From contig CAIPYM010000053.1 in assembly GCA_903869345.1 (NCBI GenBank), forward strand, positions 1-64,000: a stretch of DNA of 64,000 nt. Direction: 5' to 3'. The translations under genes were made by a program, and so were the position numbers. The stretch's first letter is position 1. Every line of letters starts with the position of its first letter. This document shows positions 35,606 through 46,146 of the stretch, piece by piece. This stretch comes from an uncultured Pseudomonadota bacterium. GTDB taxonomy: Bacteria; Pseudomonadota; Alphaproteobacteria; UBA9219. The notes below the pieces were generated by a model, which was not told the DNA's origin, did no database searches, and worked only from the letters and a program-made list of their open reading frames with translations.

Positions 35606-36484
35606 CTACCCCCGCTCTGCTTCGTCCCTCTGTTTGCGCTCGTAGTGGCGCAGGTAGCGTTGGGCCATAAGGTTGGTCCGCACGATGATGCACACGTCCG
35701 TTGTGTTGAACGCCGTGTCCACGACCGCGCCGTCGCCGACAACCCCCCCGACGCGCAGGTAGCCTTTGATCAACGGAGGGAGCTGGTTCCCGCCGCTGCG
35801 TGGATCCAGCTTCAGCGTGTCAAACGCCTGTTCGGGGTTGAAGGCCTCGCGTGGCAAAAGGCGCATGTCCACGTACTTGTCGGGGAGCGCTCGGCATCGA
35901 AGGCTTGGGGGCGCGAGATGGTCGTAATAGAGGTAGGACAAGGGGACCGCGAGCGCCTGAGGGTCCGTCCCCGGTAGACTCGCGCAGCCAAACATCAGCC
36001 GAATGTCGTGCTGGAAAATGTAGGCCGCGAGGCCTTTCCAAAGAATCTGCATGACCGCCCCGGTGCGGTAGTCGGCATCAATGCAGGATCGCCCGAGTTC
36101 CAGAATCTCGCCGGGGTAACGTTCGAGCGGAGACAGATCATACTCGCTGGCCGAATAGAACCCGCCGTGTTGGTGCGCGACGGCGCGGCGCAAAAGCCGG
36201 TAGGTTCCGACCACGCGCGGGGCGCGATCGTTTTCCCCCTGGTCCAAAACCAACAGATGATCGCAGATCGCATCAAACGAATCGTGGTCGCGCCGAGCGG
36301 CACGAAGGGCGGGCAAGGGTTGCGCCCCCATCTCGTCGTAAAAAACGTGGTAGCGCAGCTCTTGGGCGGCCTGAATCTCGGCCGGGCTTGCCGCGAGGCG
36401 AACCTCCAGCGTTCCCGCGGTGATCCGTTCAGGCAGTGCGGACGGGGAACAAACGCCAAGCGGGGGCACAAACGAACACTCCAC
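35606..36484 (-). CDS. OlsB-like acyl-ACP N-acyltransferase (GNAT)
   Basis: About 292 residues from a tentative GTG at 36484; the frame is open to 36685, so the start is uncertain. The core matches ornithine-ACP N-acyltransferase: RLAASPAEIQAAQELRYHVF, the GTYRLLRR beta strand, GGFYSASEYDLSPLE, LELGRSCIDADYR and MFGCASLPGTDP. OlsB transfers a 3-hydroxyacyl group to ornithine to start ornithine-lipid synthesis, a phosphate-free membrane lipid; a hydroxyacyl-lipid role of another kind is possible. No olsA is adjacent. Divergent from rpmI. Confidence 0.82.
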   Translation of the reverse strand: MECSFVPPLGVCSPSALPERITAGTLEVRLAASPAEIQAAQELRYHVFYDEMGAQPLPALRAARRDHDSFDAICDHLLVLDQGENDRAPRVVGTYRLLRRAVAHQHGGFYSASEYDLSPLERYPGEILELGRSCIDADYRTGAVMQILWKGLAAYIFQHDIRLMFGCASLPGTDPQALAVPLSYLYYDHLAPPSLRCRALPDKYVDMRLLPREAFNPEQAFDTLKLDPRSGGNQLPPLIKGYLRVGGVVGDGAVVDTAFNTTDVCIIVRTNLMAQRYLRHYERKQRDEAERG

Positions 36485-36701
36485 GGAAACCAACCTGACG
36501 ATGATCCTACCCCGCTTTCGCTCGCGAAGCCAGCGCAGGAGCGGCAGCGCAGCGGCGGTTCCCAGCCCCCCTTTGTTGCCAACGTGTTGCAAAGGGCTTG
36601 CTTTCGCGGAAAGGCGACGGTAGAAAGGGGGCTTCGGCGCGTCCGGGCCTCCGACATGCCTGGCCGCCTTTTGTTCAACATCCAACCCTCAGGGGATCCA
36701 A

Positions 36702-36902
36702 ATGTCGAAACTCAAGACCCACAGCGGGTCCAAAAAGCGCTTTCGCGTCACCGGGGGCCGTCTTGTGAAAGCCGGTGCCGCCGGACGCCGTCATGGACTA
36801 CGGAAGCGGCCCCAGAAAATGAAGCGCGAGTCGCGCGGGGTGATGATCCTGTTCAAGACGGACGGGGACAACATCCTCAAGCATTTTCTGCGCAACGCTT
36901 AA
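36702..36902 (+). CDS. rpmI: 50S ribosomal protein L35
   Basis: 66-residue basic ribosomal protein, [20 protein letters not shown] start and KRKL-type core replaced here by [20 protein letters not shown] lies before the ATG. First gene of rpmI-rplT; infC, which often precedes it, is not here. The pair is commonly autoregulated by L20, but I cannot see a clear L20-binding structure. Confidence 0.96.
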   Translation: MSKLKTHSGSKKRFRVTGGRLVKAGAAGRRHGLRKRPQKMKRESRGVMILFKTDGDNILKHFLRNA

Positions 36903-36920
36903 GCCCGAGGGAGATCCGCT

Positions 36921-37304
36921 ATGGCACGTGTCAAAAGAGGCGTGACGACTCACGCCCGTCATCAAGAAATGGTCAAGCTGGCTGCCGGGTACCGTGGGCG
37001 GTCCAGCACCAATTTTCGGATGGCGATTGAAAAAGTTGAAAAGGCCCTTCGCTACGCCTACCGCGACCGTCGCAACCGCAAGCGCGACTTTCGGGCCCTC
37101 TGGATCGTTCGCATCAACGCGGGCGTCCGGGCGGAAGGCCTGACGTACGCGCGTTTCATGAACGGCCTCAAGAAAGCCGGGATCACGGTGGACCGCAAGC
37201 AGCTGGCCGAGCTCGCGGCCACGCAGCCCGAGGCGTTCTCCGCCCTGGTCCAGCAGGCCCGCGCTGCGTTAGAAGCCCCCGCTGCTTCGCCTTCCGCCGC
37301 CTGA
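36921..37304 (+). CDS. rplT: 50S ribosomal protein L20
   Basis: 127 residues: [20 protein letters not shown] start, [46 protein letters not shown] and the C-terminal [13 protein letters not shown]. Binds 23S rRNA and is needed early in 50S assembly. Eighteen bases after rpmI with GAGGGAG before the ATG. The C-terminal tail ([12 protein letters not shown]) is Ala/Pro-rich, a normal variation in Alphaproteobacteria. Confidence 0.97.
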   Translation: MARVKRGVTTHARHQEMVKLAAGYRGRSSTNFRMAIEKVEKALRYAYRDRRNRKRDFRALWIVRINAGVRAEGLTYARFMNGLKKAGITVDRKQLAELAATQPEAFSALVQQARAALEAPAASPSAA

Positions 37305-37331
37305 TGGTGGCCCTTTCCTGATGGAACGGCC

Positions 37332-39068
37332 ATGCGGCTAGAGCGCCACAGCTCGCGGACGCTTGAGCCCCTGTCCTCCGGGGGGCTTTCCAGGTTTGGG
37401 ATTGTGTTGGTTGTTCTGGGCACACTGCTGCTCGGCTTTGCGGCGATGGCCGTTTTGCCGATGTTTGAGGGCCCCGACGAGGAGGCGCATGTCTCCAGCG
37501 TCCTCCAGATTGCCTCCACCGGGCGGGCCCCCGTTTACGGGGAGGACGGGTTTGCACGTGCCGTCACCGCCTATTGGCATCACGGTCCTCTGTTTATCCC
37601 TGCCGCCGCAACGTTCCAGCATCCCGGCAGTGTGTTTTACCGGGCTTTTTTCCAAGATTCTCAAAAGGTCGCGGCCTACGGCCCCCTGTACCGCGAGGGA
37701 CCCGCGCCGCACGATTACGTGTCCGACCCCGCGATAGTGAACTGGCAGGCTCAACATCCTCCCGCTTATTACGTCCTGATGGCGGGCGTGATGCACCTCA
37801 CGCAAGCCCTGCCCTGGGTCACACAAACGTTCGTGCTCCGTGGGTTTTCGTTTTTGCTCGCGTACGCGGGCTTGCTTCTTGGGCTCATGGGGGCTCTTCG
37901 CGCCGCGTCGTCGTCCGACGAGCGCCGTTGTCTCACATGCGCTTTTCTGTTGTACCCGGTTCTTTTCCCGTCCTTTTTTGCCGAGTTTGGGCGGATTGGA
38001 AACGATTCCTTGTGCCTGTTTCTGACGGGAGCCATTGCCGCGCAGCTGGCCCTCGAACCCCGGCAGCCTCACCGTCCTTTTCATCATGTTCTTTTAGGGG
38101 GTTTGTTTGCCCTTGGACTTCTGACCAAAGGCTTTTTCCTGCCGTTCACGGCGGGCTACGTGGCGTGGCGGCTCATCCCCCTCGTCCGGGACCGTCGTGA
38201 TCAAGCCCTGACTCGCGCCCGGTGGGAGGAGCTGGAATACTGGGGAGCCCCCGTTGTTCTGACGATGATCTGGTACGCTTCCAAGGCTCTCGTCTACGGT
38301 TCCTTCCTCGGCGGAGCTGATGGGATCGTGCTGAAGGGGTACGGGGGGCTCACGGTTGAGACCCTTGCGTGGCGTTTTGATCCCCCCGTCTTTCTCCACA
38401 TCCTGGCGAACATCTTGCAAACATGGAGTTGGTTCGGAGGGGGAAGCTATTGGCAAATGCCGCTTGGATTTTCACTGCTTCTTCTGATGCTTCCGCTGGG
38501 CTTGCTTGTCGCCGCCCTGAAACCCCTCCGGCGTGAAAAACCGACAGCCTTCGCGTCACTCGGATTCTTTTGGATAGGGTTGATGGTTCTCGGCTTTTTG
38601 CACCATATTTTGGTGTGTTTGGCGCTTGCAGGGTTTGGAGCCACCCCCGGATGGTACCTCAACATCCTGATCCCTGTGTGGGGCGTGTGGCTCGCCAAAG
38701 GCCTCGGGGTCGTCGTACCTTCACGCCCCCTTCGGGGAATCGTCGTCGCGCTCGCAACCCTTCATATCCTCGCTCTGCCTGTCTTGATGATCGCCCAAGC
38801 GTTTTTCTTTGCAGGGCTTGCCGATCTCAGCCCCGACAGGCACGTGGTGCTTAACGCCGGATGGGACTCGCCCGCGACATGGGGCCTGCTCCGCGAACGC
38901 CTGGGGGTTCTCGGATGGCCCGACCTTGCGGCGGTCGGCCTTGTCGTTGGCGGGATCAGCTTGGCGATGGGGGCTGCCCTCGTGGGACGCTCCCTTTTCC
39001 GGTCTTCAACGGCACCGCAAACCCTTAACCCGCGACGATGTTCACAATCTTGCCCGGCACAACGATGA
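37332..39068 (+). CDS. Polytopic glycosyltransferase-like membrane protein (GT39/DUF2142 type)
   Basis: A 578-residue integral membrane protein with about 11-12 hydrophobic segments. After the first segment comes the acidic loop [18 protein letters not shown], resembling the conserved acidic site of polyprenol-dependent GT-C glycosyltransferases, followed by a large extracytoplasmic loop containing [16 protein letters not shown]. Such proteins move sugars from polyprenyl-phosphate onto lipids, glycans or proteins; donor and acceptor are unknown. Its last ~15 codons overlap the 3' end of convergent leuS by 44 bases, so the C-terminus ([17 protein letters not shown]) is antisense leuS. Confidence 0.72.
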   Translation: MRLERHSSRTLEPLSSGGLSRFGIVLVVLGTLLLGFAAMAVLPMFEGPDEEAHVSSVLQIASTGRAPVYGEDGFARAVTAYWHHGPLFIPAAATFQHPGSVFYRAFFQDSQKVAAYGPLYREGPAPHDYVSDPAIVNWQAQHPPAYYVLMAGVMHLTQALPWVTQTFVLRGFSFLLAYAGLLLGLMGALRAASSSDERRCLTCAFLLYPVLFPSFFAEFGRIGNDSLCLFLTGAIAAQLALEPRQPHRPFHHVLLGGLFALGLLTKGFFLPFTAGYVAWRLIPLVRDRRDQALTRARWEELEYWGAPVVLTMIWYASKALVYGSFLGGADGIVLKGYGGLTVETLAWRFDPPVFLHILANILQTWSWFGGGSYWQMPLGFSLLLLMLPLGLLVAALKPLRREKPTAFASLGFFWIGLMVLGFLHHILVCLALAGFGATPGWYLNILIPVWGVWLAKGLGVVVPSRPLRGIVVALATLHILALPVLMIAQAFFFAGLADLSPDRHVVLNAGWDSPATWGLLRERLGVLGWPDLAAVGLVVGGISLAMGAALVGRSLFRSSTAPQTLNPRRCSQSCPAQR

Positions 39069-41646
39069 CCTTGCGGACGATTTTACCTTCGAGAGCGCGA
39101 AGAACACCCGCATCGGTCCGAGCAGCGGCCTCAGCAGCAGCGTTATCGGCATCCGCCGGAAGCGTGATCGTGCCGCGCAATTTGCCGTTGACCTGAACGG
39201 CCAGCGTGACGGTTGTAGCCTCCAGCAACGTGGGATCGGCCTCGGCCCAGGGCTCTCGGACCAACGGTATCGTGCGCCCCAGGCGTTCCCACAATTCTTC
39301 CGTGATGTGCGGGATCATGGGGTTCAAAAGCCGCACCGCCGTTTCGATCCCTTCGCGCAGAGCCCAGGCCACGTCCGCCCCTGACGCGCCCTCCCCTAGC
39401 CGCACGGCCTCCAGCGCGTTCGTGAGCTCACGGATGCGGGCAATCGCACGGTTCAGGTGGAACCTTTCAAGGTCTTGCGTGAACGCCGCGCGCGTGCAGT
39501 GGCTGAGTTGCCGCAGGGCAAGCGCCTCGGGGCCGAACGTCCCCGGCGGGGGAGCGTCCGGCGGGGGAAGCATGCCCGCTGCCTCGGTCCCAAGTTTCCA
39601 CAAACGGTTGAGGTACCGCCACGCGCCCTCAACGCCCGCATCGGTCCATTCCAAGTCGCGCTCCGGCGGGTTGTCGGACAGAATGAACAGCCGCGCCGTG
39701 TCCGCGCCATAGCGGTTGATGATCGCGCCGGGGTCCACGACGTTCTTTTTGGATTTGCTCATGACCTCGACACGGCCCACCGTCACGGGCTCGCCCGTCG
39801 TGACGTGCGTGGCCGAGCCGTCGGGGTTCTTTTGAACGTCCTCCGGGTAGAGCCATTTGCCCGCCGCGTCTTTGTAGGATTCGTGGCACACCATGCCTTG
39901 CGTAAAGAGTCCCGCGAAGGGCTCCGACAGCCCGACGTGGCCCGTGGCCTTCAGCGCGCGGGTGAAGAACCGCGCGTACAGCAGGTGCAAAATCGCGTGC
40001 TCCACGCCACCGATGTACTGGTCCACGGGGAGCCAACAATCCGCGTCCTCGCGGCGCAAGGGCACATCGGTTGCATCCGCCGAGGTGTACCGCGCGAAGT
40101 ACCAGCTGGAATCCACAAACGTGTCGCACGTGTCGGTTTCGCGCTGCGCGGCCTTGCCGCACACGGGGCACGGGACATGTTTCCACGTGGGGTGACGATC
40201 CAAGGGATTGCCGGGTTTGTCGAACGTAACGTCATCCGGCAACCGCACGGGAAGGTCCGGAGCGGGCACCGGGACGGGGCCGCACGATGGGCAGTGGATG
40301 ATCGGGATCGGGCATCCCCAATACCGTTGGCGGCTGATGCACCAATCGCGCAAGCGGAACTGCACGTGGCCCCGCCCCGCGCCGAGCGATTCCAGCCGTG
40401 CAATCACGGCTTTCTTCGCGTCGTCCACCGTCAAGCCGTTCAGGAAATCGGAGCGAACAATTCGGCCGGGTCCGGTGTAGGCCTCCTCCGTGACCTCAAA
40501 CGTCGCGGGGTCGGTGCCCTCCGGCGCGACAACGGTTCGCACAGGCAAGCCATAGCGCCGCGCAAACTCAAGGTCGCGTGGGTCGTGCGCGGGGCAACCG
40601 AAAATCGCCCCCGTGCCGTAGTCCATCAGAATGAAGTTCGCGACGTAAACGGGCAGACACTCGGTCGGGGCGACCGGGTTCGTGACCTCCAGCATCGTGC
40701 GATAGCCCTTCTTCTCGCCCGTTTCCAAAAGCACCTCGGACGTGCCAACGCGTCCGCAGTCCTCCATGAACGCCGCAAGCTCGGGGTCCGTCGCGGCAAG
40801 GCGCTGGGCGAGGGGATGCTGCGGAGCGAGCGCCAGAAACGACGCGCCAAAGAGCGTATCGGGGCGCGTGCTGTAGACTTCGAGGTTTTCGCCCGAAGGG
40901 GAGCCCACGATGGGGAACCGGAGAATCGCCCCTTCCGACCGCCCGATCCAATTTTCCTGCATCAGGCGGACTTTCTCGGGCCAGCGCGTGAGGTCCGCGA
41001 GTCCGTCCAACAAATCGTCCGCCGCCGAGGTGATGCGAAGGAACCACTGCGAAAGTTTCCGTTTTTCCACGAGGGCACCGGATCGCCAGCCGCGCCCGTC
41101 AATGACTTGCTCGTTCGCCAGCACCGTGTTGTCCACGGGGTCCCAGTTGGCCCAGGCCTCCTTGCGGTAGAGCAGGCCCGCTTTCAGAAAATCCAAAAGC
41201 AATGTTTGCTGGTGCTTGTAGTACGTCGCATCGCACGTCGCGAACTCACGGCTCCAATCCAGCGCGAGTCCCATGCGGCGCAACTCGCCCCGCATCGTGC
41301 GAATGTTGCCGTACGTCCATTCGGCGGGGTGAACGCCCTTTTCCCGCGCGGCGTTCTCGGCCGGAAGACCAAAAGCGTCCCAGCCCATCGGGTGCAGGAC
41401 GTTGCACCCTTGCGCGCGGCGGAACCGCGCCATGACGTCGCCCAGCGTGTAATTCCGCACGTGCCCCATGTGAATGCGCCCCGACGGATAGGGCAGCATG
41501 GACAGCACGTACGCCTTGCGCCGCGCGGGGTCGCGTCGGGCCTCAAACGCCTTTGTGCTGTCCCACAAATCCTGCCACTTGGTCTCGGTGGCGTGGACGT
41601 CGTAGGGGGACGCGGGTTCAGGAGGGGAAGAAAGAGGCGCGGTCAT
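39025..41646 (-). CDS. leuS: Leucyl-tRNA synthetase
   Basis: Charges tRNA-Leu; cytoplasmic class Ia synthetase with editing. 873 residues. HIGH site HMGH (59-62) in [20 protein letters not shown], the CP1 editing domain (about 225-420, with [11 protein letters not shown] and [16 protein letters not shown]), and the KMSKS equivalent [12 protein letters not shown] before the anticodon-binding domain. ATG 41646 is chosen over a GTG one codon earlier. The gene reads to the tail of the convergent membrane protein. Confidence 0.97.
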   Translation of the reverse strand: MTAPLSSPPEPASPYDVHATETKWQDLWDSTKAFEARRDPARRKAYVLSMLPYPSGRIHMGHVRNYTLGDVMARFRRAQGCNVLHPMGWDAFGLPAENAAREKGVHPAEWTYGNIRTMRGELRRMGLALDWSREFATCDATYYKHQQTLLLDFLKAGLLYRKEAWANWDPVDNTVLANEQVIDGRGWRSGALVEKRKLSQWFLRITSAADDLLDGLADLTRWPEKVRLMQENWIGRSEGAILRFPIVGSPSGENLEVYSTRPDTLFGASFLALAPQHPLAQRLAATDPELAAFMEDCGRVGTSEVLLETGEKKGYRTMLEVTNPVAPTECLPVYVANFILMDYGTGAIFGCPAHDPRDLEFARRYGLPVRTVVAPEGTDPATFEVTEEAYTGPGRIVRSDFLNGLTVDDAKKAVIARLESLGAGRGHVQFRLRDWCISRQRYWGCPIPIIHCPSCGPVPVPAPDLPVRLPDDVTFDKPGNPLDRHPTWKHVPCPVCGKAAQRETDTCDTFVDSSWYFARYTSADATDVPLRREDADCWLPVDQYIGGVEHAILHLLYARFFTRALKATGHVGLSEPFAGLFTQGMVCHESYKDAAGKWLYPEDVQKNPDGSATHVTTGEPVTVGRVEVMSKSKKNVVDPGAIINRYGADTARLFILSDNPPERDLEWTDAGVEGAWRYLNRLWKLGTEAAGMLPPPDAPPPGTFGPEALALRQLSHCTRAAFTQDLERFHLNRAIARIRELTNALEAVRLGEGASGADVAWALREGIETAVRLLNPMIPHITEELWERLGRTIPLVREPWAEADPTLLEATTVTLAVQVNGKLRGTITLPADADNAAAEAAARTDAGVLRALEGKIVRKVIVVPGKIVNIVAG

Positions 41647-41830
41647 CACACAACGTCCTTAGGCCTTGAACAGGTCGGGCCCCTGAGGGAGCTTGAACCG
41701 AAGGGCGGACTTTAATGCCTTTTGTGCCCGAGGGGGAGGGTGTTTGTGGGGGGATGTCGTCGGGGCTTTGGCGTGTGCAAAAGCCAACCGCCAACCCCAA
41801 GGGGCCCAAGGACCGCACCCTGCTGAAAGC

Positions 41831-43039
41831 TCAAACGACGTCCTCACACCCCGTTGCTTCTGAAGCCCTTGCGCTCTTCAGCTGCCCGCAAGCGGCGAGA
41901 ATGTCCCGCCCACGTGGGGCACGGACGGGGCTCGCGTACCCCGCGCGGTGGATGATGGCGGCAAAGCGTGCGACGGTCGCGTCGTCGGAAGGCTCAAACG
42001 GTGAGCCCGGCCACGCGTTGAAGGGGATCAGGTTGATCTTGGCCGGAATCCCCGAAAGAAGCCGCACGAGCGCTCGCGCGTCGTCGGGGCTGTCGTTGAT
42101 TCCCTTCAGCATGATGTATTCAAACGTGATGCGGCGAGCGTTGGAAATCCCTGGGTAAGTGCGGCAGGCGGCTAACAGCGCACGGATCGGGTATTTGCGG
42201 TTGATCGGCATGATCGTGTCCCGCACCGCATCGGTGACGGCGTGCAAGCTAATGGCCAGGTTCACGCCGAGCTCGCGCCCGCAACGCTCAATCAGGGGCA
42301 CGACGCCCGAGGTGGACAGCGTGACCTTGCGTTTCCCCAGCGCCAACCCCGAGCCGTCCATGATGATCCGCACGGCCTTGGCGACGTTGTCGTAATTGAA
42401 AAGCGGCTCGCCCATGCCCATCAAAACGAGGTTGGAGATTTTCCGGGTTTCGCGCGTCGAGGGCCAATCGTCCAGGGCATCCCGCGCCGCCAAGACTTGG
42501 CCCACAATCTCGCCCGCCGTGAGGTTCCGCGTCAGACGCTGCGTACCCGTGTGACAAAAACGACACGTCAGCGTGCATCCGACCTGGCTGGAGACGCACA
42601 GCGTCCCACGATCCTCTTCGGGGATGAAGACGGTCTCGATGAACTGGCCGTCCTCCAGCGCCAACAGCCATTTCCGCGTGCCGTCCGTGGACACCTGTTC
42701 CGTCACAACGCGGGGCCGCGCCAGAGAAAACCGCTCGGTCAAAAGAGCCCGAACGGGCTTGGCGAGCGTCGTCAAGGCGTTCCAGTCCTGCAAGCCCCGA
42801 TCGTACACGCCCCCCCACGTTTGCGCGACGCGAAAGGACTCCAGCCCCAGCGCCGCGAACGCCGAGGCAAGGTCCGCCCGGTCACGACCGATGAAGGAAG
42901 TCGGGGGGGCAGGATTCCCCACCGTCCCCTCGGCGAAGGCCGGGGTCCCGAGGGATTCCTCACCGCCCATCGCAACGTCTCGCGATTCCGGCTTGTGCCG
43001 AGATGACGGTGCTTCGTTTTGTTGTGCGTCTTGCGTCAT
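41831..43039 (-). CDS. rlmN: Dual-specificity RNA methyltransferase RlmN
   Basis: Radical-SAM enzyme methylating C2 of A2503 in 23S rRNA and A37 of some tRNAs. About 402 residues from ATG 43039, which has AGGGA upstream. The 4Fe-4S motif is [11 protein letters not shown]; other motifs are [34 protein letters not shown] and the C-terminal active-site Cys region (ILAACGQL). The first ~45 residues ([20 protein letters not shown] onward) are encoded partly by a family A repeat, so the true start may be the later ATG giving MGGEESLG or lie closer to [12 protein letters not shown], where family similarity begins. Confidence 0.9.
   Translation of the reverse strand: MTQDAQQNEAPSSRHKPESRDVAMGGEESLGTPAFAEGTVGNPAPPTSFIGRDRADLASAFAALGLESFRVAQTWGGVYDRGLQDWNALTTLAKPVRALLTERFSLARPRVVTEQVSTDGTRKWLLALEDGQFIETVFIPEEDRGTLCVSSQVGCTLTCRFCHTGTQRLTRNLTAGEIVGQVLAARDALDDWPSTRETRKISNLVLMGMGEPLFNYDNVAKAVRIIMDGSGLALGKRKVTLSTSGVVPLIERCGRELGVNLAISLHAVTDAVRDTIMPINRKYPIRALLAACRTYPGISNARRITFEYIMLKGINDSPDDARALVRLLSGIPAKINLIPFNAWPGSPFEPSDDATVARFAAIIHRAGYASPVRAPRGRDILAACGQLKSARASEATGCEDVV
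42924..43010. repeat. Family A repeat within the rlmN 5' region
   Basis: A dimer of the same element: CCCCTCGGCGAAGGCCGGGG near 42927-42946 and ATTCCGGC-TTGT-GCCGAGAT at 42985-43004. It lies inside the presumed rlmN reading frame and is open in that frame. Confidence 0.75.
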
Positions 43040-43100
43040 TCGTCCCTGTCCTCTGTCCCTCGCGGTTATAGGGCCTTTTTTCAGTCCCGGCCCCCTCCCC

Positions 43101-43240
43101 CGTCGTCCCGGCGAAGGCCGGGACCTCGAGAGACTGAGAGAACGCAAAGGACTCCCTCGGGATTCCGGCTTTCGCCGGAAGGTCGATTTTTTCTGCCCCA
43201 TCCCCCCACCGACAATCCCGGCGAAGGCCGGGGTCCCGAG
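43101..43240. repeat. Family A repeat array between the lipoprotein gene and rlmN
   Basis: GTCCCGGC-GAAG-GCCGGGAC at 43105-43124, ATTCCGGC...GCCGGAAG at 43162-43181 and ATCCCGGCGAAGGCCGGGGT at 43215-43234. The first two are joined by the dimer spacer (CTCGAGAGACTGAGAG...CTCGG). Confidence 0.85.
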
Positions 43241-43276
43241 CCGTTTTTCCGGGGCGGCGTGAACTTTCCCCCGCCC

Positions 43277-43570
43277 TTACGTCGCCCCCGGCAACATGAA
43301 CCGACGGAGGGTGTCGGCTTCTTTTTTATCGGCCTCCAGGTGTTTTTGAAGGTCCGCGTTGGTGGCGGGCGACGGCACGTCCGTCGGGCGCGGAGGCACC
43401 TCGGCCAAGTTCGGCCACGAGCGCTCGCCCTGGCGCGAAGGCGTTGCCACGTTGCGCGGCGCGGCAAAGACCTCGGCCGGGGGCTCCCCCGTGATCCACG
43501 ACGGCAAAGGCACGTTCGCGCATCCGCTTAAAAAGACGAGGAAGAGGACTGATGAGAATCGCCCTTTCAT
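43277..43570 (-). CDS. Small putative lipoprotein
   Basis: 97 residues. A short basic start and hydrophobic stretch (KGRFSSVLFLVFLSGC) end in the lipobox LSGC with Cys17 for lipid attachment. The mature part is Pro-rich (VPPRPTDVPSPATNADLQKH) with a C-terminal charged helix (LEADKKEADTLRRFML). Unknown function; probably anchored in the outer membrane. Divergent from phaC. The ribosome binding site is not strong. Confidence 0.7.
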   Translation of the reverse strand: MKGRFSSVLFLVFLSGCANVPLPSWITGEPPAEVFAAPRNVATPSRQGERSWPNLAEVPPRPTDVPSPATNADLQKHLEADKKEADTLRRFMLPGAT

Positions 43571-43619
43571 GGTAAAAGGAAAGTCCCTCCTTCGTCGCGT
43601 CTTTCGTGAATCGTGTGCC

Positions 43620-45749
43620 ATGACCCTAGCAGATCGCCGCTCTAAAGCCAAAAAGAAGGCCTCCAAACGGAAGGCCGCACCGCCCGTCGCCGCGCCCTCG
43701 GCCGAGCCCGACCCCCTGAAGGCCCTCGCCTCGGCGATGGCCAAGGTCCGCGCTAAACCGGGCCCTGGCCCTAAGTCGGCCACGCCCCGTGCCAAATCGC
43801 GTCGGAGCCGCCCAGCCCCTGCCGCCTTGCCGACTGATCCTGCTCCGGTCCAGGCCGCCCCTGCCGCCACAGCGTCCAGGCCGGAGGCACCTTCCTCCCC
43901 CCGCCGGGGTTCGCCCCCCCCTCCCCCTCCCCCTCCCCCACCGTCGGAATCCGGGACGTCCTGGCCGGACGCGAGCGAATGGGCCGCGATTCTTGTGCGC
44001 GTGGCCCTTCAAAGCCGGGAGCGCGTGCAGGATTACCTGAGCCACCGCCCGGCTTCGCCCGCCGTGCTCCCTGTGTCGGACTTTGCGCCCATGATCCAGG
44101 CGTTTTCCGAACTCACCGGGCGTCTGCTCGATGAACCCGACCGCCTGACCGAGGCGCATCTCGCGTTTTGGCAAGATTACGTGCGCCTCTGTCAGGCCGC
44201 GCTGGCCCGTGCAGCGGGGCAAGAAGCCGAGCCCGTCGTGACACCCCGCGCGGGGGATCGTCGGTTTCAAGACCCCGCGTGGCGCGAGGTCTGGCTGTTC
44301 GATTTCATCAAACAGTCTTACCTGTTAGCCACACACTTGGTGCAGGACTTGGCCGCAAAAGCCGACGGCCTCAGCCCCCTCCAGGCTCAACGAATCGAAT
44401 TTTACACGCGCCAAGCAACCGACGCGTGTGCGCCCACGAATTTTTGGATCACCAACCCCGAAGTGCTTCGGAAGACCGCCGAAACGCACGGCGAAAATCT
44501 GATCAAGGGCCTGGACAACCTGTTGACGGATCTGGAGCGCGGCCACGGCCGCTTGGCCATCAGCCTCAGCGACACGCAGGCGTTTCGCTTGGGCGAGACC
44601 CTGGCGACCACACCCGGAAAAGTTGTGTTTCAGAACGAGCTGTTTCAGCTTTTGCAGTACACACCGCAGACGCCCAAGACGTTCCAAACGCCGCTTTTGA
44701 TCGTGCCGCCGTGGATCAACAAATACTACGTTCTCGATCTGCGGGAGAAAAACTCGTTCATCCGGTACCTCGTTGCCGAAGGGCACACCGTGTTTTGCGT
44801 GTCGTGGGTTAACCCCGACGCGCGGCACAAGGCCATTGGGTTTGAGGACTACCTCGACCTCGGCTTGTTGACGGCGCTGCGTGAAGCTGGCCGCGCGGCC
44901 GGGGCGCACGAGGTCAACGTGATGGGGTACTGCATCGGGGGCACGCTGCTCGCCTCGGCCCTGGCGTACATCGCCGCGCTCGGGCCCAAGGCCCCTGCGG
45001 ACCTGCCCCATGTCCGCAGCGCAACCTACCTGACAACCCTTGTGGATTTTTCCGAACCCGGCGATCTCGGCGTTTTCATCAATGACGAGCAAATCAGCCT
45101 GATTGAAGAGCGCATGGAGGAGCAAGGCGGCTACTTGGACGCGTATGCGCTGACGTCCACGTTCAACATTCTCCGCGCGAACGACCTTGTGTGGTCCTTC
45201 GTCATCAACAATTACCTGCTGGGCAAGGAGCCCTTTCCGTTCGACCTTTTGGCCTGGAACATGGACGCCACCAACCTCCCGGCGGCCATGCAGAGCTTTT
45301 ACCTCCGCAACATGTACCTCAAGAACCTTTTAATGCAGCCGGACGGATTGGCGATGAAGGGCGTGCCGTTGGATATGCGCCGCATCACAACCCCGACGTT
45401 CCTCATGGCCGCGCGCGATGACCATATTGCCCCGTGGCGGTCCGTGTACACGGCCACGCAGCTTTACGGCGGCCCCGTCACGTTTGTGTTAGCCGATTCG
45501 GGCCATATCGCGGGGGTTGTGAATCCACCGGCCGCCAACAAGTACGCCTACATGACCAACGCCAAACTGCCCCCCGAACCCGAGGCCTGGTTAGCCGATG
45601 GCGAAAGCCAGCCGGGGTCCTGGTGGCCCGCTTGGATGCAGTGGCTTGCGGATTATGCCGGACCCCGCGTTCCCGCCCGCGAGCCCGGTGCCTTGGGTCC
45701 CGTCATTGAAGACGCCCCCGGCAGTTACGTGAAAGTCCGAGCGGGATAA
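43620..45749 (+). CDS. phaC: Class I poly(3-hydroxyalkanoate) synthase
   Basis: Polymerises 3-hydroxyacyl-CoA into storage polyester granules. 709 residues, longer than the usual ~560-600, because of an Ala/Pro/Lys-rich N-terminal extension (about 1-120) with a run of ten prolines. The catalytic core is clear: FQDPAWREVWLFDFIKQSYL, lipase-like box GYCIGG with nucleophile Cys438, Asp600 or Asp601 in AARDDHIAP and His629 in DSGHIAG. The start ATG at 43620 is tentative; an in-frame ATG at 43569 exists. bdhA in this window would act on the breakdown side of the same polymer cycle. Confidence 0.94.
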   Translation: MTLADRRSKAKKKASKRKAAPPVAAPSAEPDPLKALASAMAKVRAKPGPGPKSATPRAKSRRSRPAPAALPTDPAPVQAAPAATASRPEAPSSPRRGSPPPPPPPPPPSESGTSWPDASEWAAILVRVALQSRERVQDYLSHRPASPAVLPVSDFAPMIQAFSELTGRLLDEPDRLTEAHLAFWQDYVRLCQAALARAAGQEAEPVVTPRAGDRRFQDPAWREVWLFDFIKQSYLLATHLVQDLAAKADGLSPLQAQRIEFYTRQATDACAPTNFWITNPEVLRKTAETHGENLIKGLDNLLTDLERGHGRLAISLSDTQAFRLGETLATTPGKVVFQNELFQLLQYTPQTPKTFQTPLLIVPPWINKYYVLDLREKNSFIRYLVAEGHTVFCVSWVNPDARHKAIGFEDYLDLGLLTALREAGRAAGAHEVNVMGYCIGGTLLASALAYIAALGPKAPADLPHVRSATYLTTLVDFSEPGDLGVFINDEQISLIEERMEEQGGYLDAYALTSTFNILRANDLVWSFVINNYLLGKEPFPFDLLAWNMDATNLPAAMQSFYLRNMYLKNLLMQPDGLAMKGVPLDMRRITTPTFLMAARDDHIAPWRSVYTATQLYGGPVTFVLADSGHIAGVVNPPAANKYAYMTNAKLPPEPEAWLADGESQPGSWWPAWMQWLADYAGPRVPAREPGALGPVIEDAPGSYVKVRAG

Positions 45750-45795
45750 AGCCACCGTTCCCCTCTCTGTCTTGGGGAGGTAAGGGGGTCCGGGA

Positions 45796-46146
45796 TCAAG
45801 GGGCGTGGCTTACGTTGTCCCCTTCCGTGAACCAGAGACGGCCTCGGCGGTCTTCAATTTCCAAAATCCAAGCGTCCGAATCAAAGGATCCGTAGCGCTC
45901 AAGACAGGCCTCAGCCTCGGCATCGGGCAAGGGGTCCGTCGCGCCCAGGGGGTTCCAGGCGGGGGAGCCGTCATCGCGGGCGACTTGTTCCAGGACTCGC
46001 GCCGTGCCGTTTAAAAGGTTGATTTTGATCAAAAGACTCCCGCTGTCGGGATCCCCTCGGTGACGCACGACGATGGGCACGCCTTCGCTGGCCGCGCGGC
46101 GAATCGTGGCCGCGACCCAGAGACCTGGGGGCAAGCGGTCCGTCAT
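45796..46146 (-). CDS. DUF1491 family protein
   Basis: 116 residues matching the alphaproteobacterial DUF1491 family: LPPGLWVAATIRRAASEGVP, VVRHRGDPDSGSLLIKINL and the C-terminal WILEIEDRRGRLWF. The biochemical role is unknown. Its ATG overlaps the surE stop (ATGA), giving coupled translation. Confidence 0.85.
   Translation of the reverse strand: MTDRLPPGLWVAATIRRAASEGVPIVVRHRGDPDSGSLLIKINLLNGTARVLEQVARDDGSPAWNPLGATDPLPDAEAEACLERYGSFDSDAWILEIEDRRGRLWFTEGDNVSHAP

Noticed and set aside
39457-41715. 752-codon + strand open frame over leuS
   Set aside because: Antisense shadow of leuS with Arg/His/Val-biased sequence and no known domain.
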